Shown: positions 52,848 to 61,921 of the stretch, piece after piece
Layout of the letters: the number at the start of each line of letters is the position of its first letter
How positions within the stretch are numbered: position 1 is the stretch's first letter
Source: CAWFGW01 sp963849955
GTDB lineage: Bacteria; Bacteroidota; Bacteroidia; Cytophagales; JAAEPT01
Reading direction: 5' to 3'
Length of the DNA stretch: 64,000 nt
NCBI GenBank assembly: GCA_963849955.1
Contig: CAWKJU010000017.1
Location: 118,475-182,474 of the forward strand
Notes under the pieces: model-generated
What the model was told of the DNA's origin: nothing
The model's database searches: none
What the model saw: the letters and a program-made list of their open reading frames with translations, nothing else
Program-made: the position numbers and the translations under genes

Positions 52848-53756
52848 CTAGTTTATTTTTTTACTAGCGTAATGAGCTTCTCGCTCCATGTATTTTCTAA
52901 ACTTATTGGGTATTTCAATCGCTACTTCTATCGGTTTTTGTGTAATGGGGTGATTAAACCACACTTTATCGGAACATAACATCAACCCTTTTCCATTGAC
53001 TACATCAAATTCCTCCGAGTAAAACTTGTCTCCAATTACGGGGTGACCAAGTTGAGACATATGAATTCGCAGTTGGTGCGTCCTTCCCGTCACCGGATAG
53101 AGGTTAACTAAGGTCAGCGCATTATATTTCGCTGAATTTGATATTGATTCTACCTCATACTCTGTTAAACAGGGCTTTCCTTCAAGAGGTGTATCAATCG
53201 TTCCTTTTTGTTGTTTTAGTTTACCTATTACTACGGCCTTATAGCGTTTGCGAATTGTCTTTTGCTCAAATTGCTGTCCCATTACCACCTGAGCTCTTTC
53301 CGTTTTCGCTACCAAGACTAATCCACATGTAGGACCGTCAAGACGGTGAAGAGGACGCATGACATCTAGCGCATCTTGTTCTATAGATGGTTTTAAGTTG
53401 AAGGGTAGGGTATTTTCTAATGTTTTGAAAAGGTTCCCATTTACTGGTAAACCTCCTGGTTTGTTGAGAATCGCCATGTGTTCATCTTCATACACGACTT
53501 CAATTTTTTCTTGATATACTTTCCGGTTAGTTTTTGCTTTTGATGTTCCTGCCGCTTCAAGTCTCGTTACAATATCCCCTGAAAAAATCCGGACGTCATA
53601 AGCTACTTTTTCGCCATTTACTAGCAATTCGCCATTGGCCATCATTTTCCGAGCCTTTGCTTTTGACGCTACGTATTTAAAAATCGTAGGAGCTAAATTA
53701 TTTAAAAACTGCGGTTTACTGTTTTTAGGGTGGGTGTAGGTTTCTAAAATAGTCAT
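52848..53756 (-). CDS. RluA-family pseudouridine synthase
   Basis: 302 residues: an S4-like N-terminal part (KARKMMANGELLVNGEKVAY) and a catalytic domain with PLHRLDGPTCGLVLVAKT (the HRLDxxTxGL motif; Asp is the nucleophile). PVTGRTHQLRIHMSQLGHPV carries the other conserved residues. The target uridine (23S rRNA or tRNA) cannot be fixed. It is one base from the TPR gene upstream, a two-gene operon. Confidence 0.92.
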   Translation of the reverse strand: MTILETYTHPKNSKPQFLNNLAPTIFKYVASKAKARKMMANGELLVNGEKVAYDVRIFSGDIVTRLEAAGTSKAKTNRKVYQEKIEVVYEDEHMAILNKPGGLPVNGNLFKTLENTLPFNLKPSIEQDALDVMRPLHRLDGPTCGLVLVAKTERAQVVMGQQFEQKTIRKRYKAVVIGKLKQQKGTIDTPLEGKPCLTEYEVESISNSAKYNALTLVNLYPVTGRTHQLRIHMSQLGHPVIGDKFYSEEFDVVNGKGLMLCSDKVWFNHPITQKPIEVAIEIPNKFRKYMEREAHYASKKIN

Positions 53757-53757
53757 A

Positions 53758-55560
53758 TTAATTCACTCGATCTCCTCGTAACACACGATACATCTTCCGT
53801 GATTCGGCCACATAAATACTTCCTGGATAATTAATCATCAAGTTTTTATATATTTCCATGGCTTCATCTTTTTTCTGCAGATCAAATTGATAGAGTTGTG
53901 CCAGGCTAAATAAGGCATCATCACCGAGAATATCTTCACCATAATTATCAATGATGTTTTTATAAAATTTCTCAGCTAGTGCATAATCTCCCGTTTGTTT
54001 TGCGATTTTAGCTTTCAACCAAAAAACCTCATCCTGAAGCGAGTGATTTTTAAATTTTGTAGATAACGAGTCAAGCGTTTGCTGCGCAGCAGCCGGTTTT
54101 TTTTGGAATAACAACAAGTCAGCCCGCGAATACATTTTAAGTGCCGCATCGGAGGTGTCAAGTGCCAAATTATCTTGAATTAGTAAGCTTAAGTCCATGG
54201 CGTCATTCGCAATTTCGCGAGTGGTTGCTAATTTCAACACATCGAGGTTCGCTTGTGCCAACTCAAAATCACCCCGGTAAAAAGAAAGTTTCGCGTTTTT
54301 TAATTTAGCTTCATGTCCCAGGCGATCATCACCAACCAATTTTTCTACTTGTGAATACAGTAGGGTAGACTCCCAAGGCTCATTATTCAACAAATAAATA
54401 TCGCCTAAATCCAATTTGCTTTGCGCCAGTAAATCTTTTCGGGTGCGTGGTTGCTGAACAATTCGATTCAAGATAGCAATAGCCGAATCATTTTCATGCA
54501 GATAAAAAGCATACAATAACGCTCTATTTCTGTTAATGTCCGTAATATCTTCTAATCTTACTGATTTTGTTAATAATTCATCATAATCAGTCAAGATCGC
54601 TCTAACCGCTAAACTGTCTATTGGAAACGTGTTTTTTACTTGTTGTTCGCGAGAGCGAACCAGAAATTTTTTGGCGCGGACATAGGTGAAGTTATCGTTA
54701 TAGTTGTCTGCTATATGTTTATAAATAGTAATCGCATTTTTATAATCTCTGTTTTCAAAAGCTAAGTCAGCCAAATCAAAAAGTTCTCGACCATGTAAGT
54801 GCAATTTTATATCTAAACTTCTGCTTTGTACAAAGGCGTTGTAAAAATCCTGTTTCTGAACATAATACCAAACCAGTATATTTGCTAACTCTAATTGTGG
54901 CGATTGTTCATCCAACCGTTGATAAAGCTGTGATTCCAGATATGAATAATCTTCTTCTTGTAATTCTGCTTGCAGTGAATTTTGAACAAAAGGCATTTCT
55001 TTAGGGGCTAGCAAAACCGTATTGATATACTCGTCAATCATCGGCTTTACCTTGTGTTGAAATTTATAGAGCGAAGCCAGCTCTGGTGCATAAGCATACT
55101 GCTGCACTTTGTTAAGTTCACGTGCTGCTTTATAAAGTTGTTCTGAGTGTTGGTATAGTTGCCTGTTGTTAAAAGCTGAGGCTAATTTTTCGATTTCATA
55201 TTGATTGTATTTGGCTTTAACGATTAACTTATCCATGTTTTTTTGATAATTTTTTTCGTCAGTATTGGCAATCGTTAATAAGTAGTCAATTTCATATTTG
55301 TAGTTTTCAGGATACGCTTTTTTTAAGTCTTTTATAAAATCTTGAAGTTCCTTTGATTTATTAAGCTTCAAAAGTGTTGTTCGATAGTTATCATATATCA
55401 ATTCGAGGTTTTGATCCTTTTTACTTAGTTTATCATATAAAACCTTAGCTTTTTCATAATCTGCCTTGTTGAAATATTCGTTAGCAAGATCCAGCTGCTG
55501 ATTTTGCGCAACAGCTAAGTTCATTATTAAAAAACAGATAAACACAAGCAAGTTTTTCAT
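53758..55560 (-). CDS. Exported TPR protein
   Basis: About 600 residues; I take the ATG at 55560, giving MKNLLVFICFLIMNLAVAQ as signal peptide (a GTG at 55578 would add six). Over a dozen helix-turn-helix TPR-like units follow (YFNKADYEKAKVLYDKLSKK at the N-terminus; AKQTGDYALAEKFYKNIIDN, FDLQKKDEAMEIYKNLMINY at the C-terminus). No enzymatic motif. The length and placement suit a periplasmic scaffold. The gene-free region 55579-56177 must hold its promoter. Confidence 0.82.
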   Translation of the reverse strand: MKNLLVFICFLIMNLAVAQNQQLDLANEYFNKADYEKAKVLYDKLSKKDQNLELIYDNYRTTLLKLNKSKELQDFIKDLKKAYPENYKYEIDYLLTIANTDEKNYQKNMDKLIVKAKYNQYEIEKLASAFNNRQLYQHSEQLYKAARELNKVQQYAYAPELASLYKFQHKVKPMIDEYINTVLLAPKEMPFVQNSLQAELQEEDYSYLESQLYQRLDEQSPQLELANILVWYYVQKQDFYNAFVQSRSLDIKLHLHGRELFDLADLAFENRDYKNAITIYKHIADNYNDNFTYVRAKKFLVRSREQQVKNTFPIDSLAVRAILTDYDELLTKSVRLEDITDINRNRALLYAFYLHENDSAIAILNRIVQQPRTRKDLLAQSKLDLGDIYLLNNEPWESTLLYSQVEKLVGDDRLGHEAKLKNAKLSFYRGDFELAQANLDVLKLATTREIANDAMDLSLLIQDNLALDTSDAALKMYSRADLLLFQKKPAAAQQTLDSLSTKFKNHSLQDEVFWLKAKIAKQTGDYALAEKFYKNIIDNYGEDILGDDALFSLAQLYQFDLQKKDEAMEIYKNLMINYPGSIYVAESRKMYRVLRGDRVN

Positions 55561-55578
55561 TTCCATAGATTTCTTCAC

Positions 55579-56177
55579 GTAGTGTTAATAATAAATAATT
55601 AGATTATTAAAATTCTCTTTTATTGATTCTATTATCATGTGAATTCGTGGATAAGCTATTTATCTACACGCTTGTTTAATTCAAATTGATGTTATAGATA
55701 GCCAATTAATCACATTTACACAATTTTTGCACTTTGTAATTTAGCTAGTATGAGCATGTTATCTATTTAATTCTCATTCAACTTATTTTATTAACATTTA
55801 ATTCAGATGCTTATCCCTGTTTATAAAGGTATCCATAACTCAAGGTTAAGTGACCATTAATTAACATCGTTTTGTTACGATGAAACTAATACACCTATTT
55901 TATCAACTAATGGGAGTTTATACACCCCATGATAAGCTTATTTAACACTATTTTCGGTATAAATAACAGTGTAAATGTGTACAAATAGTTAACCGATTGT
56001 TTTTTCTATCTTATCTCGATTTCCATGGATGAAGCTAACTGAATAACTTACTGAATGATTAAACAAATACAATTATCATAAAGTTTGGATAGTTTAATAT
56101 GCAGTTATCGTAGATTATCAGTCATCTATTTAAGCATATTAGCATATAGACCAAACTAAAGATATTGATAGAACGTG
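55579..56177. other. 599-bp gene-free, very AT-rich region with DnaA-box-like words (possible origin)
   Basis: No coding frame. Words close to the DnaA box TTATCCACA lie at 55646-55654 (CGTGGATAA), 55660-55668 (TTATCTACA), 55918-55926 (TTATACACC) and 55976-55984 (TGTGTACAA), each one mismatch from a TTATNCACA-type consensus; TTATC/GATAA words are frequent elsewhere. parS sites and mnmG lie within 4 kb. The neighbouring genes are all on one strand, so no replication-strand switch is visible. Origin call is an inference. Confidence 0.35.
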
Positions 56178-57770
56178 TTAAAAAGTAATGTTAATATCTG
56201 CAAACTCCCAATTCGCTTTTACATCTAAAACTTCCTGATTGAAATAGATACTTTCAGGTACCGTTCTTGTTTTAAAGTTTCCCTTTTCAATTTTTCCATC
56301 CTGATTATCATCTATCAATATTCTCATTGTATATTTTCCAGGTGAAATACCTTTAAATGTATATATAGGCGTATTTTTTATTGATTTTTTTATAATATAT
56401 TGATTATCAATTAGTTGTAATTCGTAGTTGTTCTTTTTTGTATCAAGCTTTCCTTTTATCAGTCCATAATTATCAGCTAGATATGGTAAGTAAGTAACTT
56501 TGTCTTGTTTACTGGTTAAACCGCTAATGGAAGTAAATTGGTTTTCAGTGAATTGAAGTTCTACGGTGTCCTTTTTAAACGAAGGATGATAAATCTGTAA
56601 TCGTGTTTTACCATTTGACCAATTATATTGAATTTGTTCTTTATCAAGGTAGACGCTGTCTCTAAGTTTTAATATTTGTGTGCTATCAAGCATTGTTTTT
56701 ATTGGCTCGATAAACTCCATTACGAAAAAGGTGGTATCCTGTAATCGATCAAAATAAAACTGCTTTTTAAGAGCTCCACTCGGTTTATTATCGCGATTAA
56801 CCTTAATTGCTATAGTTGAATCAATTTGTGTGTTTAAAGAATCAACTAAGACGAATTGTACTGTGGTACTATCCACCACTGAGCTAGAATCAAAAAGTTG
56901 AATGAAGTTATCTTCTGCCTTTACTTTAATGTAGGATTCAGGATAATTTGTTTTGTCTTGATAGATCCCTTTATTTGTTTTTACCTGATAATAATTATCC
57001 CGGGGAGAAATAGTTACTATTTTAAAAAGCGTATCGGGTTCTAGAATCATCCTTAATTGTACATTGTTGATTGCTGAATCTAATTGTATAATAGAGGAGA
57101 GGAAGCCTATTTTTTCTTTGTTGAGATCGTATTTGAAGTTTTGATTTTTATCTGTAATGCTAATTAATTCATATTTTCCAGCTTTTAAATAGTTTAATTT
57201 AAAACTTCCTGATTCATCGGTTTGAGTATAGTACTTAGGTTTATTGGAGAATAACTCTGCTGTGTCAGTTTGTGCATACAAACCTACTAAGGCTTTACTC
57301 ACAGGTTGGTTGGTTAAATGGTCAACTACTTTACCCGAAATTGAAAGTGAGTCTATTTTATTACCAGTAGAAAAAGCTACCACAACATTTTCAACGACAT
57401 TGCCTTCCGTTATATCTTTAATACTTTTTCCAAAGTTGATGGTGTAGGTTGTATTTTCTTCTAATTCTTGATTGAAATTAAGCCGTACAGAATTCTTACT
57501 TGTCACTACTTTAATCTTATCAATATCTAAGGATGGAGTGGTATATATTTCATTTTGATAATTTACTACCTGTACCCGTTCATCAAAACTTATTTCAATA
57601 TAATCTTTATTGTAATTAGTCAAATTTGATGCATTTGGAATAGACGCTTCTTCATTGAGTACTGGAGGTGTATTATCTACTGGACCTCCTGTTGGTGGAA
57701 CAATATTAGCACAACGTGAAAAGAATAGTATAAAACAACTACTGAAGAATATAAGACAAAAGTTTTTCAT
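56178..57770 (-). CDS. Ig-like (Big_5) domain lipoprotein
   Basis: 530 residues with a lipobox (FILFFSRC, Cys20) and the family start NIVPPTGGPVDNTPPVL. A Big_5/SbsA-like Ig domain (about 33-130; YIEISFDERVQVVNYQNEIY, TTYTINFGKSIKDITEGN) is followed by a carboxypeptidase-like repeat (ISGKVVDHLTNQPVSKALVG) and further beta domains. A surface adhesion or structural role is likely but not shown. It ends one base after the mnmG start region on the same strand, so it is probably read with mnmG. Confidence 0.8.
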   Translation of the reverse strand: MKNFCLIFFSSCFILFFSRCANIVPPTGGPVDNTPPVLNEEASIPNASNLTNYNKDYIEISFDERVQVVNYQNEIYTTPSLDIDKIKVVTSKNSVRLNFNQELEENTTYTINFGKSIKDITEGNVVENVVVAFSTGNKIDSLSISGKVVDHLTNQPVSKALVGLYAQTDTAELFSNKPKYYTQTDESGSFKLNYLKAGKYELISITDKNQNFKYDLNKEKIGFLSSIIQLDSAINNVQLRMILEPDTLFKIVTISPRDNYYQVKTNKGIYQDKTNYPESYIKVKAEDNFIQLFDSSSVVDSTTVQFVLVDSLNTQIDSTIAIKVNRDNKPSGALKKQFYFDRLQDTTFFVMEFIEPIKTMLDSTQILKLRDSVYLDKEQIQYNWSNGKTRLQIYHPSFKKDTVELQFTENQFTSISGLTSKQDKVTYLPYLADNYGLIKGKLDTKKNNYELQLIDNQYIIKKSIKNTPIYTFKGISPGKYTMRILIDDNQDGKIEKGNFKTRTVPESIYFNQEVLDVKANWEFADINITF

Positions 57771-59633
57771 TTATTTCCCTAAATAAATCATCATTACGGA
57801 TATATCAGCTGGAGTAACGCCACTAATGCGTGAAGCTTGTCCTAACGATTTTGGTTTATGTTTTTTTAGTTTTTCTCTTGCTTCATAAGACATAGAAGAA
57901 AGTTGATCATAGTTAAAATCTTCTTTGATAAACAAATTTTCCATCTGACTCATTTTATCAGCCATCATCGCTTCTTTTTCTATATAGTCTTCATACTTTA
58001 TTTGTATTAAAGCTGACTCCAAAAATTCCTTATCATATTTTTCATAATATTCTTTGACTCGCGGAATATCGACTGCTAAACTTTCGAGTTCGAGTTGGGG
58101 ACGTTTGAGTAAATTATATAATGTGGTTCCAAATTGAATTCCCGAGGTGTTATTTTTTTCGAGGATTGTATTAATTTTATCGGGCTTTAATTTGTGTTGT
58201 TTTGTCTCATTAACAAAGTCTTTCATTGCTTGTTCTTTGTCTCTTACACGATCAAAACGAGCTTGACTGGCAAGACCCAAATCATAACCTAACTTCGTCA
58301 ATCGTAAGTCGGCATTATCCTGTCTTAGCAGAATGCGGTACTCTGCCCTAGAGGTAAACATACGATAGGGTTCTTCCGTACCCTTGTTCACCAAGTCATC
58401 AATCAACACACCTATATAAGCTTCCGATCTTTTTAGAATCACTTCTTCTTTTTCACTTGCTTTCCTTGAAGCATTTATCCCTGCCATTAATCCTTGGCAA
58501 GCTGCTTCCTCATAACCTGTTGTTCCGTTTATTTGACCTGCAAAATATAAGTTCTTTATTAACTTAGTTTCTAGGGTTAAATGGAGTTGTGTAGGAGGGA
58601 AGAAGTCATATTCTATTGCATAACCAGGTCGGAACATCTTAGCGTTTTCAAAACCTTTAATTTTACGTAAGGCTTTGTATTGCACATCTTCTGGAAGAGA
58701 AGTAGAAAAACCGTTCACATATACTTCTACCGTATCCCATCCTTCCGGCTCTACAAATATCTGGTGTCTGTCTTTATCTGCAAAACGGTTGATTTTATCT
58801 TCTACAGAAGGACAATATCGTGGACCGAGTCCTTTTATTCTACCATTGAACATCGGTGAACGATCAAAGCCAGTCTTTAAAACATCATGTACTTCAGGGC
58901 TTGTATAAGTGATGTGACAACTTCGTTGTTCTTTTAATGGTTGTGTATCCGTATAAGAAAACTTAAAAGGCACCTCATCACCTTTTTGTTCCTCCATTGC
59001 TTCATAGTTCAGCGATCTTCCATCGATTCGTGGTGGAGTACCGGTTTTCATTCTACCTGATTCAAAACCTAAGGATACTAATTGCTCCGTTATACCAGTT
59101 GCAGATTTCTCTCCTGTTCTACCGCCACCAAATTGTTTCTCTCCGATATGAATTAGGCCATTTAAAAATGTACCATTCGTTAACACTACTGTTTCACTGA
59201 GTATTTCTAGACCCAATGCTGTTTTCACTCCAATTACTTTACCGTCTTTAACGATAACTTCTTTGACCATTTCTTGCCAGAAGTCTACATTAGGGGTTCG
59301 TTCCAAAGCAAGTCTCCATTCTTCGGAAAAACGAAAACGATCGTTTTGGGTTCGCGGACTCCACATGGCTGGACCCTTTGATTTGTTCAGCATACGAAAC
59401 TGGATCATTGATTTGTCGCTAATGATCCCTGAGTAACCACCAAGCGCATCTATTTCCCGAACTATTTGCCCTTTCGCCACACCACCTACCGCAGGGTTGC
59501 ATGACATTAAAGCAATAGAGTTCATATTCATTGTTACTAATAAAACCTTTGAACCCATGTTGGCAGCAGCTGCAGCGGCTTCACAACCGGCATGACCAGC
59601 GCCTACAACAATGACATCGTATTTTGGAAACAT
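57771..59633 (-). CDS. mnmG: tRNA uridine-5-carboxymethylaminomethyl modification enzyme MnmG
   Basis: With MnmE makes the cmnm5 modification at U34. 620 residues. VVGAGHAGCEAAAAAANMGS is the FAD-binding start; GGGRTGEKSATGI and NGTTGYEEAACQGLMAGINA are family blocks; the C-terminal EDYIEKEAMMADKMSQME helix binds MnmE. The first parS site lies 29 bases upstream of its ATG. The downstream Ig-like gene begins directly at its stop. Confidence 0.97.
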   Translation of the reverse strand: MFPKYDVIVVGAGHAGCEAAAAAANMGSKVLLVTMNMNSIALMSCNPAVGGVAKGQIVREIDALGGYSGIISDKSMIQFRMLNKSKGPAMWSPRTQNDRFRFSEEWRLALERTPNVDFWQEMVKEVIVKDGKVIGVKTALGLEILSETVVLTNGTFLNGLIHIGEKQFGGGRTGEKSATGITEQLVSLGFESGRMKTGTPPRIDGRSLNYEAMEEQKGDEVPFKFSYTDTQPLKEQRSCHITYTSPEVHDVLKTGFDRSPMFNGRIKGLGPRYCPSVEDKINRFADKDRHQIFVEPEGWDTVEVYVNGFSTSLPEDVQYKALRKIKGFENAKMFRPGYAIEYDFFPPTQLHLTLETKLIKNLYFAGQINGTTGYEEAACQGLMAGINASRKASEKEEVILKRSEAYIGVLIDDLVNKGTEEPYRMFTSRAEYRILLRQDNADLRLTKLGYDLGLASQARFDRVRDKEQAMKDFVNETKQHKLKPDKINTILEKNNTSGIQFGTTLYNLLKRPQLELESLAVDIPRVKEYYEKYDKEFLESALIQIKYEDYIEKEAMMADKMSQMENLFIKEDFNYDQLSSMSYEAREKLKKHKPKSLGQASRISGVTPADISVMMIYLGK

Positions 59634-59661
59634 ATATAATTTATGTGTTTATGATTGCAAA

Positions 59662-59677
59662 TGTTTCACGTGGAACA
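59662..59677. promoter_or_regulatory. parS site 1 (ParB-binding)
   Basis: TGTTTCACGTGGAACA matches the parS consensus tGTTtCACGTGAAACa at all but one position. It lies in the mnmG leader region. Confidence 0.8.
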
Positions 59678-59728
59678 TCTGATAAAAACCAATTCTGTTT
59701 ATTGAAGTTTTTAAGTAGATTGTTTTAA

Positions 59729-59744
59729 TGTTTCACGTGGAACA
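59729..59744. promoter_or_regulatory. parS site 2 (ParB-binding)
   Basis: The same 16-mer as parS site 1, extended here to an AAT/ATT-flanked palindrome. It directly abuts the ybeY stop codon. The two sites are 67 bases apart. Confidence 0.82.
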
Positions 59745-60176
59745 TTACTTTTGCGACAAAGATAGACAAGCATCTTCGTTTTTCCGCATCTCGGTTTCTT
59801 CTTCTTTAGATTTGTCACCGAAACCTAAAAGGTGTAATAAACCGTGGGCGATTACTCGGTTAAGTTCTGTAGTGAATTCTACCGCATTGGTTATTGCGTT
59901 TTCTCTTACCCGATCAATTGATATAAATATATCCCCTTCAATTATCCCTTCTTCATCAGCGTTGTCAAATGTGATAATATCGGTATAGTAATCGTGATCC
60001 AGGTATTCTTTGTTGATTTGAAGGAGGTAATCGTCACTACAAAAAATATAGTTCAAGGTAGTGAGGTAGTGTTGATGATTACTAATAATTGGTTCTAACC
60101 ATGAAAGGTACTTTTCAACGGACAAGTCTAACTCGGGAGTATCTTCGAAGAAAAAAGTTAGTTCTTGTTCTTCCAT
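59745..60176 (-). CDS. ybeY: rRNA maturation RNase YbeY
   Basis: 143 residues. IAHGLLHLLGFGDKSKEEET is the metal motif; the third ligand of HxxxHxxxxxH is Asp here, as is usual for Bacteroidota YbeY. The stretch YYTDIITFDNADEEGIIEGD is the conserved core. It acts in 16S rRNA 3' processing and ribosome quality control. Start overlaps the kinase stop (TAATG); the stop abuts parS site 2. Confidence 0.92.
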   Translation of the reverse strand: MEEQELTFFFEDTPELDLSVEKYLSWLEPIISNHQHYLTTLNYIFCSDDYLLQINKEYLDHDYYTDIITFDNADEEGIIEGDIFISIDRVRENAITNAVEFTTELNRVIAHGLLHLLGFGDKSKEEETEMRKNEDACLSLSQK

Positions 60177-60580
60177 TACATGTTAAATACTAACTCAACT
60201 TCTTTACCATTTTCTGAAAACGCTACTTCATCTGATAATTGTTTCATTAAAAAGATGCCTCGACCACCAACTTTTTCAATGTTTTCGGGGGCGGTAGGGT
60301 CAGGAACGTTTTCGTAGTCAAACCCTTCACCTTGATCTTGGATAGTAAAACGAAGTGTTTTTTCTTCTAAGATTAAAGAGAGGTTTACCGTTTTTTTAGC
60401 ATCAGACTTATTGCCATGTACAATTGCATTATTGACAGATTCAGTCACTGCAATCATGATGTTTCCATATAGGTCATCGTTGATGTGAAACTTGTCTTTC
60501 GCATTGTCAATAAAGCTTTCTACAATGCGAATATTTTCTGGAACAGAAGGAACTTGTATGTTTATTTTATCCATGGTCAT
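60176..60580 (-). CDS. RsbW-like serine kinase / anti-sigma factor
   Basis: 134 residues of a GHKL ATPase fold: ITESVNNAIVHGNKSDAKK is the N-box, IQDQGEGFDYENVPDP the G1 box and GGRGIFLMKQLSDEV the G2 box. Such small proteins phosphorylate anti-sigma antagonists in partner-switching systems. No sigma factor or STAS antagonist is adjacent, so its partner is unknown. Coupled to ybeY by a one-base overlap. Confidence 0.85.
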   Translation of the reverse strand: MTMDKINIQVPSVPENIRIVESFIDNAKDKFHINDDLYGNIMIAVTESVNNAIVHGNKSDAKKTVNLSLILEEKTLRFTIQDQGEGFDYENVPDPTAPENIEKVGGRGIFLMKQLSDEVAFSENGKEVELVFNM

Positions 60581-60610
60581 TTTTGCAATCGAAATCTACT
60601 AATAATACCC

Positions 60611-61921
60611 CTATTTTTCAATGCTTTGAAAATATTCATTGATTTCTTGTTTGTAATAAGGTGTTAAATTCGGAGGGATAGTCTTAAGCAGTTCTATTTC
60701 CTTTTGTTTCTCCTTTAAATACTTTTCAATCTCAGGGCTAGTTGTACGGCTAAATTGCGTTGCGGTTTTGGATTCTCGCTTATTTTCAAAATCTTTTTCT
60801 TTCAAGGCTTTTTCCGCTTCAAGTAAACGCGTAAGAATTTCTTGTTGACGCTGTATAGTTTGCTGAGAAAGCTGTTTGTTCACTAATTCTTCTTCTGTTT
60901 TTTCCATCAGCTGTTCTAGTTTTTTCAGTTTATCGCCAAATTCTTTCGAAGCGGAATCTCCCCCTTCTTCACCCTTTTTCTCTCCCGGGTTAATACCATT
61001 ACCTTGTCCTTCCATTTCTTTCATGGCCCTACCAATAGCTTCTTGCTGAGCAGCCATTTTAGCTAACTGTTCTGATAGCTGTCTCCCAGATTTTTGGCCT
61101 CCTTGCAATTCCTTAATCATATCGTTAAGGGATTTTTGCATATCACCTAACTTAGGAGAACCGGATTTACCGGGCTTTCCTTTTCCTGGTTTGTTGCACA
61201 TTTGATCTCCCTGCATTTGTTTAGCCATTTGCTCCTGCATCTGCTTTAAGACATCGTTGAGCATCAACGCAAGGTTGTTCATGCTGGTCATGGCGTATTG
61301 TTGTTTACCAGCTGCTTGTCCTGCATTGCGTTGTTTAATGATTTCAGTGCTTTCTGCCATGTAGTTTTTCATAGCAGAAACTTCTCTGGTCACAAACGAT
61401 TGGATCTCAAAAACACGAGAGGCTAACGAAAGAAGGCTGTCTTCAATTATTTTTGCATCATCATTTAACTTTAATTGTTGTTGTGACAGTTCTACAAATC
61501 GAGGGTCAGTTTGGCGTACCTTTCTAAATTCAAGCATTAAAGCTTCTTGTTCAAAAGAAAGTGTGACAAGATTTTCCAGAATGTCCCTCAAGTCGTCCAT
61601 GTTTTCTTCAGCCTGTTCTGCACCCATGCTTTGCTGCATATCGCCCATTTTTTGAGCCATGTCTTGCATCTTCTTAGCAGCCTCTTTTTGTGAATCGCTG
61701 GCCTTTTTGTTTTTCCCACTGTCTAAACTTTCTTTGCTGTTTTTCAAATCCTGCTCAACACCCTTTTTTTGTTTGTCTAAGTTTTCCATGTCGTTTTTGT
61801 TTTTCAACGACTCATTTATTTCTTCCAGCTCATTTAAATCTTCTTTCAGATCTTCAAATTCTTCATTGATTTTTTCCTGTTCTTTCGATAACTCTTCCGT
61901 GCTTTCCTTTTTCTGTTCGGT
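60611..61921 (-). pseudogene. DUF4175 gene, C-terminal piece (after second frameshift)
   Basis: 436 codons open without a true start: from about 61921 the frame reads TEQKKESTEELSKEQEKINE and continues QKKGVEQDLKNSKESLDSGK to SNQELNYYKQEINEYF-type end (KQEINEYFQSIEK). Very rich in Gln, Lys, Met and Glu, coiled coil throughout. It joins, with a 1- or 2-base correction near 61922 (AGAGACC slippage site), to the middle piece. The full gene spans 60611-63964. Confidence 0.75.

Noticed and set aside
59745..60176. Mutated third metal ligand in YbeY (Asp for His)
   Set aside because: Asp is common in Bacteroidota YbeY.
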